Assembly (NCBI GenBank): GCA_900771805.1
Contig: CAAGPL010000085.1
Location: 1 to 16,560, forward strand
Direction of reading: 5' to 3'
DNA from: Bacilli bacterium
GTDB taxonomy: Bacteria; Bacillota_I; Bacilli_A; RF39; UBA660
DNA length: 16,560 bases
In this document: positions 1 through 7,331 of the stretch, one piece after another
How positions within the stretch are numbered: position 1 is the stretch's first letter
Layout: every line of letters starts with the position of its first letter
Notes under the pieces: model-generated
Database searches by the model: none
What the model was told of the DNA's origin: nothing
What the model saw: the letters and a program-made list of their open reading frames with translations, nothing else
Position numbers and translations under genes: made by a program

Positions 1-398
<398 letters not shown>

Positions 399-461
399 AT
401 ATTTATTTTTTATTAGTTCGTTTTTCCTAGCTACTCAAATAATCTTGACGTTTTGCTCAGT

Positions 462-473
462 TTTCAAAGATCA
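462..473 (-). promoter_or_regulatory. boxA-like rRNA antitermination site
   Basis: The minus strand reads TGATCTTTGAAA, followed by ACTGAGCAAAAC, in the leader between the promoters and the 16S 5' end. This closely resembles the boxA element of Gram-positive rRNA leaders (TGTTCTTTGAAAACT type). boxA recruits NusB/NusE and associated factors so that untranslated rRNA transcription resists premature termination. It lies about 65 bases upstream of the mature 16S end. Confidence 0.7.
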
Positions 474-499
474 TTTTTCCCTTTATTTTACAAAGGTTT

Positions 500-530
500 T
501 TTACACTTGTTTTTGTCTCGTTTTTGTCAA
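500..530 (-). promoter_or_regulatory. Possible second rRNA promoter (P2)
   Basis: A perfect -35 hexamer TTGACA (525-530) lies downstream of P1. The best -10 candidate is TGTAAA (500-505) with a long 19-base spacer, so this promoter is much weaker than P1 or may be non-functional. Tandem promoters are usual for rRNA operons in Firmicutes, which is the main reason to list it. Confidence 0.35.
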
Positions 531-540
531 GTGCAATAAA

Positions 541-569
541 AATATACCACATCCAGACAACCATGTCAA
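541..569 (-). promoter_or_regulatory. Main rRNA promoter (P1), extended -10
   Basis: The minus strand shows TTGACA (564-569), a 17-base spacer and TATATT (541-546). A TGG directly before the -10 hexamer supplies an extended -10 element. Transcription would start near 534-537, giving a leader of roughly 135 bases before the mature 16S end. One plausible start base is G at 534, which would fit GTP-sensing rRNA promoters of Firmicutes, but that is inference. The phased A-tracts just upstream probably act as an UP-element or curved region. Confidence 0.85.
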
Positions 570-573
570 CATC

Positions 574-648
574 TTTTTTCATTTTTTTTGCTTTTTTTTG
601 ATTTTTTTGAAAAAAAGCCTTTTTTTGCTTATTTTTTCTGGTATTTTT
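574..648 (-). promoter_or_regulatory. Phased A-tract array upstream of rRNA promoter (UP-element/curved DNA)
   Basis: On the minus strand, homopolymer tracts of five to eight A occur at 644-648, 632-637, 620-626, 602-608, 592-599, 582-589 and 574-579, with one T-tract at 610-616. Their centres are about 8 to 11.5 bases apart, close to one helical turn. Phased A-tracts bend DNA. A-rich sequence just upstream of a -35 box is bound by the C-terminal domain of RNA polymerase alpha, whose gene (rpoA) is also in this window. The array ends five bases before the -35 box of P1. Confidence 0.6.
610..626 (-). terminator. Possible weak terminator after ntdP
   Basis: The minus strand reads seven A, GGC, seven T: an all-AT 7-bp stem with a 3-base loop, about 66 bases after the ntdP stop. 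An alternative AAGC/GCTT stem runs straight into a T-tract. This is the only hairpin I see between ntdP and the rRNA promoter. It may equally be part of the A-tract array. Confidence 0.3.
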
Positions 649-691
649 AATATCTTTTATTTGTTTACTTCTATTTATTATATGTTATTAT

Positions 692-1231
692 TTAATTTTT
701 ATTACCTAATAACGTCATATATTTATCATAATATTTTTTTACATACTCATAGTCAAATGGTCCTTGCTTTAATTCGTATAGTTTTATCAAATTTTTTAAC
801 TCTTGCTTTACAATTATGTCTATTTCTTTTGAATAATTCATTTTAGTTTTATGGTACTCATATTCAGATTTATCAAGTATTTTATATGTTCCATCTGCAA
901 ATACCCTAAGATCTAGGTCATAATCAATATATTTTATAACCTTTCCTTCTAATATAGTTGGACTTGCAATATTACAATAATAATAAATTCCATTTTCTTT
1001 AAATTGAGTTATTATGTTATACCATTTATTTTTATAATAAAAAATTATGGCTGGCTCTTTTGTATACCAAATTCTTCCATCACTATTATTAACCTTTGCT
1101 TTTTTATTTCCAAAAACTAAAAAATCTTTATTTATATCTAATAACATAGCCTCATCCCAACTTCTATGTATACTTCCGTCGTGTTTATAGCAATGTATTA
1201 TATAATTATCACCTATTTTCATATTTTTCAT
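692..1231 (-). CDS. ntdP: Nucleoside tri-/diphosphate phosphatase NtdP (DUF402, YgaC-like)
   Basis: A 179-residue cytosolic DUF402 protein. Family members such as S. aureus Ntdp hydrolyse nucleoside tri- and diphosphates with divalent metal. The family landmarks are all present: SIHRSW near 20-25, WYTKEPAI (55-62), YYYCNIASP (83-91), KYIDYDLD (100-107) and LLD-type ILDKSEYE (118-125). The expected catalytic Arg23 and the metal-binding Asn87, Asp103, Asp105, acidic 107, Asp120 and Glu123 are all in place, so it should be active. Length matches the family (about 176-180). The start at 1231 is supported by an AGGAG box six bases upstream and by Arg23 numbering; an in-frame ATG three codons later is less well placed. 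It is a single-gene unit between the ctp terminator and the rRNA promoter region. Confidence 0.9.
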   Translation of the reverse strand: MKNMKIGDNYIIHCYKHDGSIHRSWDEAMLLDINKDFLVFGNKKAKVNNSDGRIWYTKEPAIIFYYKNKWYNIITQFKENGIYYYCNIASPTILEGKVIKYIDYDLDLRVFADGTYKILDKSEYEYHKTKMNYSKEIDIIVKQELKNLIKLYELKQGPFDYEYVKKYYDKYMTLLGNKN

Positions 1232-1292
1232 ATCTTTCTCCTATAATTATTTAAGTTAGTTAATATCTAAATGTACCTCTCATCTTTTTTAT

Positions 1293-1319
1293 CTTATACT
1301 TTTTATAAAAAAAATACAA
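1293..1319 (-). promoter_or_regulatory. Candidate ntdP promoter
   Basis: The minus strand has TTGTAT (1314-1319) and TATAAG (1293-1298) separated by only 15 bases. A 17-base spacing would use the poorer TAAGAT. It lies about ten bases beyond the ctp terminator arm and 60 bases before the ntdP start. The rest of 1232-1428 shows only this and the terminator. Confidence 0.3.
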
Positions 1320-1328
1320 GTTGTTTAT

Positions 1329-1367
1329 AAAAATACCTATATACTTTTACTTTATATAGGTATTTTT
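1329..1367. terminator. Intrinsic terminator of the S41 protease gene
   Basis: A perfect 15-bp inverted repeat, AAAAATACCTATATA (1329-1343) against its complement at 1353-1367, with a 9-base loop. It is flanked by A and T runs, so it can work in either direction. It lies about 60 bases past the stop of the minus-strand protease gene. Confidence 0.85.
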
Positions 1368-1428
1368 GTTACTAATTAATATTTATTAATGCTTTTTTAT
1401 ATTATAAAAAATATATTATGCAGCAGTA

Positions 1429-2688
1429 CTATTTTGCATTTCCTAATAAATCTATTGCCTTTTGTAACTGCTCATCATTTTCTAATGTAGGATTTTTTTC
1501 ATATTCTTCTGATTGTAAAACCATGTTTGTTGGTGTAACGCCTTTTTCATTTATCCAATTACCTTTTGGTGATAACCACTTTTGAATTGTATATTTAATC
1601 ATGCCACCACTTTTTAACTCTTTAGTTGTCTGTACTGTACCTTTTCCATATGTATTTGTTCCAACAACATATGCTCCATACGATTCTTTTAAACTTATTG
1701 CTAATATTTCTGAGGCCGATGCACTAGAATTATTTACTAATACAGCTATTGGATAATTTCTTGATTCATCAGTTGTAGCAGTATATTTTTTTGTATTTTT
1801 CTTATCTGCTATTTGATATATTGTCTTTCCTTTCGGTAAAAACATATTAATCATACTTGTAACAGAGTGTAAATATCCACCTGTATTATATCTTACATCT
1901 ATAACAAGACCAGAAATATTATTTTCTTCTAATTTTAATAAATTACTTCTAAATTGTTCATATGTGTTATTTGCAAAATTATTTACTATTATATATCCTA
2001 GCTGCTTACCATTTTTAGTTAATAATTTAGATTCAACGGATTCAATTATAACATTTCTTCTTTCTACCTCAAACGTAAGTATATCATTGTTTCGTCTTAT
2101 TTTTATTTTAGCTTTTTCTACATTTTTATTTTTTATAAGTAAAGTTACTTCTTGTGTTTTTAATCCTTTAACCGATTTTTCATTAACTTCCTCTATTATA
2201 TCACCTACTTTTATGCCAGCTTCCTTAGCAGGAGAATTTTTAAACACAGAAAATACAATTATATTTCCTTGCTTATCTTGCGTTATTTCAGCACCTATTC
2301 CTTCGTAAGAACCATTCATTAGTTCATTAAAATTCTCTTCTTCTTTTTCATTAAAATAGCTGGTGTGGGGATCATCTAATGATTTAAGCATTCCATTAAT
2401 AGCTCCATTGATTAATTTGTTTTTATCAACTTTTTTATAATAAGAAGTATTAATTAACTCATAAACCTCATTAAATTCATCTAATTGACTGCTATTTGTT
2501 ATTTTATTTTTTAATGAATTTCCAGTATTTATTTCTTTAACTAAAAATAAAGTTATCAAAACAGATACAAGTATTATTAAAAATCCAAATAATAATAATT
2601 CGTATATTTTAAAATCACTTTTTTTATTCAACTTATTTACTAAGGAAGCTTTATTAAACGAAACTTCTTTTTCTTTTTTATTTTTCAT
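1429..2688 (-). CDS. S41 family C-terminal processing protease (CtpA/CtpB-like)
   Basis: A 419-residue membrane-anchored serine protease. The order is a short Lys-rich cytoplasmic tail, one membrane segment (about residues 30-50), a helical region with LDDPHTSYF (104-112), a PDZ domain (about 125-210, NSPAKEAGIKVGD) and the S41 catalytic core. The Ser-Lys-Gln triad is intact: Ser324 in NSSASASEI, Lys349 in YGKGTVQ and Gln353, with the same 25- and 4-residue spacing as B. subtilis CtpB. Such proteases trim or degrade extracytoplasmic proteins. The start is placed at 2688 because GGAGGT sits four bases upstream; an in-frame ATG at 2718 would put that box inside the gene. The stop is TAG. It appears to be transcribed alone. 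The specific substrate, and whether CtpA or CtpB is the right name, cannot be read from the sequence. Confidence 0.93.
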   Translation of the reverse strand: MKNKKEKEVSFNKASLVNKLNKKSDFKIYELLLFGFLIILVSVLITLFLVKEINTGNSLKNKITNSSQLDEFNEVYELINTSYYKKVDKNKLINGAINGMLKSLDDPHTSYFNEKEEENFNELMNGSYEGIGAEITQDKQGNIIVFSVFKNSPAKEAGIKVGDIIEEVNEKSVKGLKTQEVTLLIKNKNVEKAKIKIRRNNDILTFEVERRNVIIESVESKLLTKNGKQLGYIIVNNFANNTYEQFRSNLLKLEENNISGLVIDVRYNTGGYLHSVTSMINMFLPKGKTIYQIADKKNTKKYTATTDESRNYPIAVLVNNSSASASEILAISLKESYGAYVVGTNTYGKGTVQTTKELKSGGMIKYTIQKWLSPKGNWINEKGVTPTNMVLQSEEYEKNPTLENDEQLQKAIDLLGNAK

Positions 2689-2708
2689 TTTTACCTCCGC
2701 ATAATAAA

Positions 2709-2735
2709 AGTATATCATAAAATAGAAAAAAGCAA
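2709..2735 (-). promoter_or_regulatory. Candidate promoter of the S41 protease gene
   Basis: The minus strand has TATACT (2709-2714) preceded by TGA, an extended -10. A TTGCTT hexamer (2730-2735) lies 15 bases further up, inside the 3' arm of the preceding terminator. The short spacer is a weakness, but the extended -10 lessens the need for a good -35. No better site is seen before the ribosome binding site at 2693-2698. Confidence 0.4.
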
Positions 2736-2751
2736 CTATAAAAGTTACTTT
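2724..2751 (-). terminator. Intrinsic terminator of the lipoprotein gene
   Basis: The minus-strand stem AAAGTAACT (2743-2751) pairs with AGTTGCTTT (2729-2737) through one U-G wobble. The loop has five bases and the stem runs into a T-tract (to about 2724). It starts about 25 bases after the lipoprotein stop. Confidence 0.75.
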
Positions 2752-2775
2752 AGTTTGTTAATTAATTTTATCAAA

Positions 2776-3780
2776 TTATTTACTTATAGGAATTGTTGAT
2801 ACTGATTTTGCAACACTAAATAATTCTTCTTTGGACATGTTACTTGATACCATATAATAATCTATGCCATCACTTGACCAAGTTATAGAAGAGTCATCAA
2901 CTACTGCAATTGTATCGGTAAACATATCTATTTCTCCATTAGTTGGTATAACTGTTAATTCATCTTCTTTTATAGTAGGCTCTTCAACCAACATAAAAGA
3001 TTTATCACCAGAAAATGTAAGGATTATTCTAGAACCTGTGTCTAGTTGAACTGTTTTTTCTGTTTTAAGATATGTTCCTTTTGGTAAGTACATTGGGTAT
3101 ATAGCATCATCTAGTTTAGAAACTTTAAAATTATTATTAGATTCATTCATAAATGTTTGCATATTTTCTTCTAAAATAAAATAATTTTTATTAAATTTTG
3201 CTTTCATATCTATAGAATTATAATTAACTTTTATATTAATATTTCCATCTCTATCATATACATAAACACTTTTTATCATATAATTTTTATCAACAGTTAC
3301 TTTTTGATATGTTAAATTAGCATTATTTTTGTAATTAACCTTGCTTTTAAAGATATAATTTCCATCTTTTTTATTCATACTAAGTTTAGAATCATTTTTC
3401 ATATCATTTATAACAGATTGTAGTAAATAACTTTGAGAATTGTTATAAGGCCATTTACTTTGAAACTTAAAACTTTTATTAAGTGATGGGGTCAACACAT
3501 AAACACCGTCTTCATTTTTTAATATTATTTGTTCATGATTATTTGTTTTATTTCTTAGAGATACTCTATAATTGTCTTTTTTCTTATATGATACTGAAAC
3601 ATCATATTTATATGAATCTTCATTATTAATTAGTTCCATTTCCGCTTCAATTTTATAACCATTTAAATTATTTACCTTCTTATCCATTTTATTTATTATA
3701 CTTTTTTTATCAGTTTTTCCGCAACCGGTTAAACATATCACGAAAAACATGGTTAGCAAAATGCTAAAAACTTTTTTCAT
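2776..3780 (-). CDS. LolA/YdcC-like lipoprotein with C-terminal DUF4367 domain
   Basis: A 334-residue secreted lipoprotein. The N-terminus is MKK followed by a hydrophobic stretch and the lipobox LTGC, with lipidated Cys20. Residues about 25-215 form alternating beta strands of the LolA/RseB-like kind (EAEMEL, YKYDVSVSYKKKDNYRVSL, QIILKNEDGVYVL). The tail, about 225-334, looks like DUF4367 (LPKGTYL, ILTFSGDKSFMLVEEP, DGIDYYMVSSNMSKEEL). The same architecture is seen in B. subtilis YdcC and in Firmicutes proteins labelled 'lipoprotein-sorting'. With no outer membrane expected, a transport role of the E. coli LolA type is unlikely; it more probably senses or binds something at the outer face of the membrane. 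AGAGGTG precedes the ATG. It is a single-gene unit with its own promoter and terminator, divergent from the DUF378 gene. The function is unknown. Confidence 0.8.
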   Translation of the reverse strand: MKKVFSILLTMFFVICLTGCGKTDKKSIINKMDKKVNNLNGYKIEAEMELINNEDSYKYDVSVSYKKKDNYRVSLRNKTNNHEQIILKNEDGVYVLTPSLNKSFKFQSKWPYNNSQSYLLQSVINDMKNDSKLSMNKKDGNYIFKSKVNYKNNANLTYQKVTVDKNYMIKSVYVYDRDGNINIKVNYNSIDMKAKFNKNYFILEENMQTFMNESNNNFKVSKLDDAIYPMYLPKGTYLKTEKTVQLDTGSRIILTFSGDKSFMLVEEPTIKEDELTVIPTNGEIDMFTDTIAVVDDSSITWSSDGIDYYMVSSNMSKEELFSVAKSVSTIPISK

Positions 3781-3808
3781 TTATTCACCTCTTTTGATTC
3801 TTCAATTA

Positions 3809-3837
3809 ATTATATGGTTTGTTTTTATTAATATTCA
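3809..3837 (-). promoter_or_regulatory. Candidate promoter of the lipoprotein gene
   Basis: A perfect -10 TATAAT (3809-3814) lies 28 bases before the start codon. The -35 position, 17 bases further up, is poor (TGAATA, 3832-3837). It lies in the 109-base divergent gap shared with the DUF378 gene. Confidence 0.45.
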
Positions 3838-3845
3838 TGTATAAA
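3818..3845 (+). promoter_or_regulatory. Candidate promoter of the DUF378 gene
   Basis: On the plus strand, TTTGTT (3818-3823) and TATAAA (3840-3845) are separated by 16 bases. It overlaps the divergent candidate promoter of the lipoprotein gene, so the two could compete. The sequence is so AT-rich that chance matches are likely. Confidence 0.3.
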
Positions 3846-3889
3846 AAAATTTTTTTTGATTATCATATAAGTATAAAAGGAGGAAAATA

Positions 3890-4096
3890 ATGAAGACATT
3901 ACAAATAATATCTCTTACAATTATGATAATAGGTGCATTAAACTGGGGATTAGTTGGTTTATTTAATTTTGATTTGGTTGCAACTATTTTCGGTGGTACC
4001 GGAGCATTAGGTTCTAAAATAGTATATATACTAGTTGGCATTTGTGGGTTAATTAGCATTAAAACTTTAGCAGAATTAATTAATGATATAAAATAA
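3890..4096 (+). CDS. DUF378 family small membrane protein
   Basis: A 68-residue integral membrane protein and the only plus-strand gene recognised here. Two hydrophobic segments (about residues 5-24 and 44-60) flank a Gly-rich loop, and the motif GALNWGLVGLFNFDLV (15-30) is the hallmark of DUF378. Members are common in Bacilli and related groups; their function is not known. The start is secure, with AAAGGAGG a few bases before the ATG. Both Trp codons checked here and in neighbouring genes are TGG, which supports the standard code. It stands alone, converging on truA across a shared terminator. Confidence 0.88.
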   Translation: MKTLQIISLTIMIIGALNWGLVGLFNFDLVATIFGGTGALGSKIVYILVGICGLISIKTLAELINDIK

Positions 4097-4111
4097 AATA
4101 TATATCAAATG

Positions 4112-4139
4112 AAAAAGTGGATTATAACATCCACTTTTT
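4112..4139. terminator. Bidirectional terminator between the DUF378 gene and truA
   Basis: A perfect 11-bp stem, AAAAAGTGGAT (4112-4122) with ATCCACTTTTT (4129-4139), and a six-base loop TATAAC. It has A and T runs at both ends, so it can stop both converging genes. It ends 18 bases before the truA stop. Confidence 0.9.
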
Positions 4140-4156
4140 ATATATTGTTTTATTAA

Positions 4157-4885
4157 TTAATATTTTATGTTTATTAAAGTTAATCCACAGGCTGGCGCAA
4201 CATAAGAAATTTTTTTATTAAATTTTCCTTCAAGCATTTCTTTTATTATTTTTGTCTCTAAATTTTCTTCACTTATTTTTATTAAAGCTCCAACCATTGT
4301 TCTTACCTGATACTTTAAAAAACCTTTTGCTTTAAAAGTTATAACAATAATGTCTTTTTGTTTTTTTATATTAGCATACTTTATTTCTCTTGTTTTATCC
4401 AACCTTTTATCGCTTGATGAAGAAAACAAAGTAAAATCATTTGTACCAACAAAATATTTTATTGCTTTTCTCATCTTTTTTAAATTAAGACTTTTACAAT
4501 ATTGATATATAAAATCCTTAAATAAGGGGTTATACATTCCTACATTTATCTTATATTCATATGTTTTTTCTTTAACCATATATCTTGCATGAAATGAATC
4601 ATTAACAATTATGACATTTTTAATATATATATCATCTTTTAAATAATTATTTAAAGCTCCTTTTAATTTATAGCATGATAAATTCTTATTCAAATCAAAA
4701 TGAGCTTTTTGACTTAGTGCATTTACTCTTGCATCAGTTCTTCCTGCAAGCGTTACTTTAACATCACTATTATTAATACTTGTTAATACTTTTTCTATCT
4801 CGCCTTGAACTGTTCTTAAATTTTTTTGTTTTTGTGAACCACTAAAATTACTTCCAGAATATGAAAAATCAATTAAATATCTCAT
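4157..4885 (-). CDS. truA: tRNA pseudouridine synthase A (TruA)
   Basis: A 242-residue enzyme that isomerises uridines 38-40 in the tRNA anticodon arm. The N-terminus (RYLIDFSYSGSNFSGSQ) and the RTVQGEIE segment are typical of TruA. The catalytic Asp51 lies in GRTDARVNA, where most relatives have GRTDxGVHA/S. Later landmarks are FHARY, a DFTLFSSSS segment, and FLKYQVRTMVGALI near the C-terminus. The start is set at the ATG at 4885: the only good ribosome binding site, AGGGTGG (4891-4897), is five bases from it, while an upstream in-frame GTG at 4894 lies inside that box. The start overlaps the ecfT stop by one base (TAATG), implying translational coupling. The ecfA1-ecfA2-ecfT-truA order is common in Firmicutes. 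Confidence 0.95.
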   Translation of the reverse strand: MRYLIDFSYSGSNFSGSQKQKNLRTVQGEIEKVLTSINNSDVKVTLAGRTDARVNALSQKAHFDLNKNLSCYKLKGALNNYLKDDIYIKNVIIVNDSFHARYMVKEKTYEYKINVGMYNPLFKDFIYQYCKSLNLKKMRKAIKYFVGTNDFTLFSSSSDKRLDKTREIKYANIKKQKDIIVITFKAKGFLKYQVRTMVGALIKISEENLETKIIKEMLEGKFNKKISYVAPACGLTLINIKY

Positions 4886-5622
4886 TATATCCACCCTAAT
4901 AATATTACTACGTATAATAAAATTATGGAAGTAGCAATTAATAATTTATCATAAATAGTTACTTTATTTTCGTGATAATTTGTTCTTTTTGAATTACCAT
5001 AAAATCTTAATTTCATAGACTTTATCATTTTTCTTGATTGCCTATAAGAAATTTTAGTGGCTATAATAATGGTTTTAAAAAATGATTTAATATTACTTTT
5101 CTTATATTTTACACCCCTATAAGCCATTGATTTTTTAATAATTTTATATTCATCAAATATAGTTGATATAAATTTTATATTCATAGCTATTTTTAAAGAT
5201 ATTTTGCTAACTGGAATTTTTAATTTATTTAGAAATTTAAAACTACAATCAAATCCCCAAGCTATTTCACTTAGTGATGTAGTAAATGTAAGTATAGTAA
5301 ACAATAAAGTAAGAAGTATTAGCCTTAATACTACAGATAATGAAAGAATAAAATTATTAGATAATATAATTACTAATAAAAAGGCAAAAACATATAAAAA
5401 CCATATACTAAAGATATTTTTTAAATACTTATAAGCACTTATTTTTGTTATAAACATTATAACTAACAAAACTGATGAAACTATTATAAAAGATAAATAA
5501 TCTCTTATTAATAAAATTATAAGAGAAAATAAAAGAAACCATATAACTTTCATTTTAGAATTCATAAGATGCATTAAAGATTTACCTGTTATGTATCTGA
5601 AAAATGTACAATAATTACTCAT
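4885..5622 (-). CDS. ecfT: Energy-coupling factor transporter transmembrane protein EcfT
   Basis: A 245-residue membrane scaffold of the ECF-type vitamin/metal transporter, linking the ATPase pair to exchangeable substrate-binding S components. Hydrophobic segments lie at about 26-40, 43-59, 70-90, 92-112 and 227-243. The two coupling-helix motifs appear in reduced form as YRG (168-170) and RFYG (206-209), where the family usually has an Ala-Arg-Gly-like motif. It is preceded by AAGGAG, and its start overlaps the ecfA2 stop by eight bases (ATGAGTAA). No S component is encoded in this window, so the complex probably serves unlinked S components, as in group II ECF systems. The assignment rests on position and topology more than on residue conservation. 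Confidence 0.9.
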   Translation of the reverse strand: MSNYCTFFRYITGKSLMHLMNSKMKVIWFLLFSLIILLIRDYLSFIIVSSVLLVIMFITKISAYKYLKNIFSIWFLYVFAFLLVIILSNNFILSLSVVLRLILLTLLFTILTFTTSLSEIAWGFDCSFKFLNKLKIPVSKISLKIAMNIKFISTIFDEYKIIKKSMAYRGVKYKKSNIKSFFKTIIIATKISYRQSRKMIKSMKLRFYGNSKRTNYHENKVTIYDKLLIATSIILLYVVILLGWI

Positions 5623-6475
5623 GAGTTACAACTCCTTTTTTAGCCTTGTTAATTTCTCTTACAAGACTATTTATATTAGGCAAGTAACCTAAATCAATAC
5701 CAGTTTTATCATATATTAATTTTTCTATTTTTATAATACTTGGTATTGGTGTATTATTTTTTGTAAGAATATCAACTGATGAGAAAACATCTATTTTACT
5801 TCCCTTTTTAACTAGTATGCCATGATTTAAAACCGTTACATCATCTACTATTTCATATAGCATATCAACATCATGTGTAACTATTACTATTGTCTTATTA
5901 TATTCATTTTTTAATTTTAAAAGAAATTTCATTAACCTTTTTTTACTATTATTATCAAGTCCTATAGTAGGTTCATCCATTATAAGTAATTTAGGATTAG
6001 AAATTAAAACAGAAGCAATAGCAACCAATCTTTTTTCACCATTATTCAAACTAAATGGATTGCGTTTTATATAAGTTTCATTTAAGCCGACCATCTTAAG
6101 AATTTTTACAACTTTATTTTTTAAGTTCTTATTTTTTCTAGAATACAATTTTTGTGAAAATAATATTTCTTCTCCAACTGTTCCACAAAAAAATTGTTTT
6201 TCTGGAAATTGATAAACTAATCCCACTTTATATCTAAAGTCGTTGAAATTAAATTTTTTACTAAGGTTATATTTTCCTATTATAACCTCACCACAACTAG
6301 GCTTTACAAGTCCATTCATAAGTTCTAACATAGTTGATTTGCCACTTCCAATTGGACCAATTATTCCATGTATTAAATTTTTTTCAAAGTTTAAATTTAT
6401 ATTTTTTAAAGCAAATTTTTTATCATTTATATCATCATTATATGAAAAACTTACATTTTTAAAAATTACTTCCAT
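5615..6475 (-). CDS. ecfA2: ECF transporter ATP-binding protein EcfA2
   Basis: A 286-residue ABC ATPase that pairs with EcfA1 beneath EcfT. Walker A is GPIGSGKST (40-48), the Q-loop Gln89 is in VYQFPEKQFF, Walker B is LLIMDEPT with Asp167 and catalytic Glu168, and the switch His is 201 (VTHD). The ABC signature is degenerate: LNNGE (143-147) replaces LSGGQ/E, losing the Ser and the first Gly. The nucleotide sequence at about 6040-6060 confirms this. The signature contributes to the ATP site formed with EcfA1's Walker motifs (see findings). The start overlaps the ecfA1 stop by ten bases and the stop overlaps ecfT, so the three subunits are translated as a tightly coupled set. Length is normal for the family. 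Confidence 0.95.
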   Translation of the reverse strand: MEVIFKNVSFSYNDDINDKKFALKNINLNFEKNLIHGIIGPIGSGKSTMLELMNGLVKPSCGEVIIGKYNLSKKFNFNDFRYKVGLVYQFPEKQFFCGTVGEEILFSQKLYSRKNKNLKNKVVKILKMVGLNETYIKRNPFSLNNGEKRLVAIASVLISNPKLLIMDEPTIGLDNNSKKRLMKFLLKLKNEYNKTIVIVTHDVDMLYEIVDDVTVLNHGILVKKGSKIDVFSSVDILTKNNTPIPSIIKIEKLIYDKTGIDLGYLPNINSLVREINKAKKGVVTHE

Positions 6476-7272
6476 AATAAATCAACCAGCCTTTCAGGAT
6501 CTAGTTCTATATAATCAAGTAAATTATATACCTTAAGCTTTTTAGAAAACTCAAGCATAAAAGGTACTTCTAGTCCAATTTTTCTCATTAAAGCCTCTTC
6601 TTTAAATACAAAAGGAAATTTTCCATCTACTATTATTTTTCCATCATTTAAAACAACTAATCTATCTGAGTATAAAGCCTCATCTAAATTATGAGTAAAT
6701 GATATTATAGTTACCCTTTTTTTCTTATTATATTCTTTTATAACTTTTAGTAATTTAGTTCTTTCATTTACATCTATCATTAATAATGCATCATCTAAAA
6801 TTAATATTCTAGGTTCTAACATAAGGGCACACCCTAAAAAGACCTTTTGCTTTTCACCACCAGATAAATCTAATGGATTTTCATCTAATAAACTTTCCAA
6901 ATCTAAAAGTTTAGATATTTCATTTATTTTTTTATTTATTGTCTTAGGATATACTCCTAAATTTTCAAGTGAAAAAGCAAGCTCATCTCTAACTGTTTCA
7001 CAAGCAAAAAAATCATCTGGATTATCAAATACATAACCTATTTCTTTTCTTATATTATAAAGTGTTTTTTTTGTTAACTGAGTATCAAATATTTTTATAC
7101 TTCCATAGCTTTTTAAAAGGCCTAAAATAAGTTTAGCAAGTGTTGTTTTACCTGATCCATTAGGACCTGCAATCGTAACCCATTCACCTTTATTTAAAGT
7201 TAAATTGAATTTATCATAAATAAATTTATTTTTATAACGAAAAGTTAAATTGTTGATATTCAATATATTCAT
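6466..7272 (-). CDS. ecfA1: ECF transporter ATP-binding protein EcfA1
   Basis: A 268-residue ABC ATPase, first gene of the ECF operon. Walker A GPNGSGKTT (36-44), signature LSGGE (136-140) and switch His194 are canonical. Two catalytic positions are not. The Q-loop reads VFDNPDD, with Asp83 where Gln is expected. Walker B reads LILDDALLMID, with Asp161 where the catalytic Glu is expected. The codons (GAT in both cases) agree. The start is the ATG at 7272, eight bases after AAGGAA (7281-7286). A further upstream in-frame start at 7314 would place that box and the promoter's start site inside the gene. The tail (about 225-268) matches the usual EcfA C-terminal region. The protein should bind ATP and assemble; its own hydrolysis site is probably impaired. 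Confidence 0.94.
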   Translation of the reverse strand: MNILNINNLTFRYKNKFIYDKFNLTLNKGEWVTIAGPNGSGKTTLAKLILGLLKSYGSIKIFDTQLTKKTLYNIRKEIGYVFDNPDDFFACETVRDELAFSLENLGVYPKTINKKINEISKLLDLESLLDENPLDLSGGEKQKVFLGCALMLEPRILILDDALLMIDVNERTKLLKVIKEYNKKKRVTIISFTHNLDEALYSDRLVVLNDGKIIVDGKFPFVFKEEALMRKIGLEVPFMLEFSKKLKVYNLLDYIELDPERLVDLLWK

Positions 7273-7302
7273 AAAAACACTTCCTTTTAAATATAAGAGT
7301 TT

Positions 7303-7331
7303 ATTATATAACAAAAATAAAAAAAAGCCAA
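7303..7331 (-). promoter_or_regulatory. Promoter of the ecfA1-ecfA2-ecfT-truA operon
   Basis: TTGGCT (7326-7331), a 17-base spacer and a perfect TATAAT (7303-7308). The -35 hexamer lies inside the descending arm of the terminator of the preceding prepilin gene. The predicted start site near 7297 leaves a leader of about 25 bases carrying the ribosome binding site. Confidence 0.65.

Noticed and set aside
445..846. Open plus-strand frame rich in Phe, Leu and Ile across the rRNA promoter region
   Set aside because: It is the complement of A-tracts, the rRNA promoter and the ntdP 3' end. It has no ribosome binding site and its composition is that of poly-T, so it is an artefact.
1964..2308. Plus-strand frame antisense to the PDZ region of the S41 protease
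   Set aside because: It has no ribosome binding site or family signal; the protease reading frame explains the sequence.
3843..3857. A7/T8 palindrome upstream of the DUF378 gene, considered as a terminator or operator
   Set aside because: It has no loop or GC content and lies between divergent genes, so it fits AT-rich promoter DNA better than a regulatory hairpin.
3835..4059. Minus-strand open frame opposite the DUF378 gene
   Set aside because: It lies antisense to a gene with a clear family motif and strong ribosome binding site, and shows no recognisable protein features.
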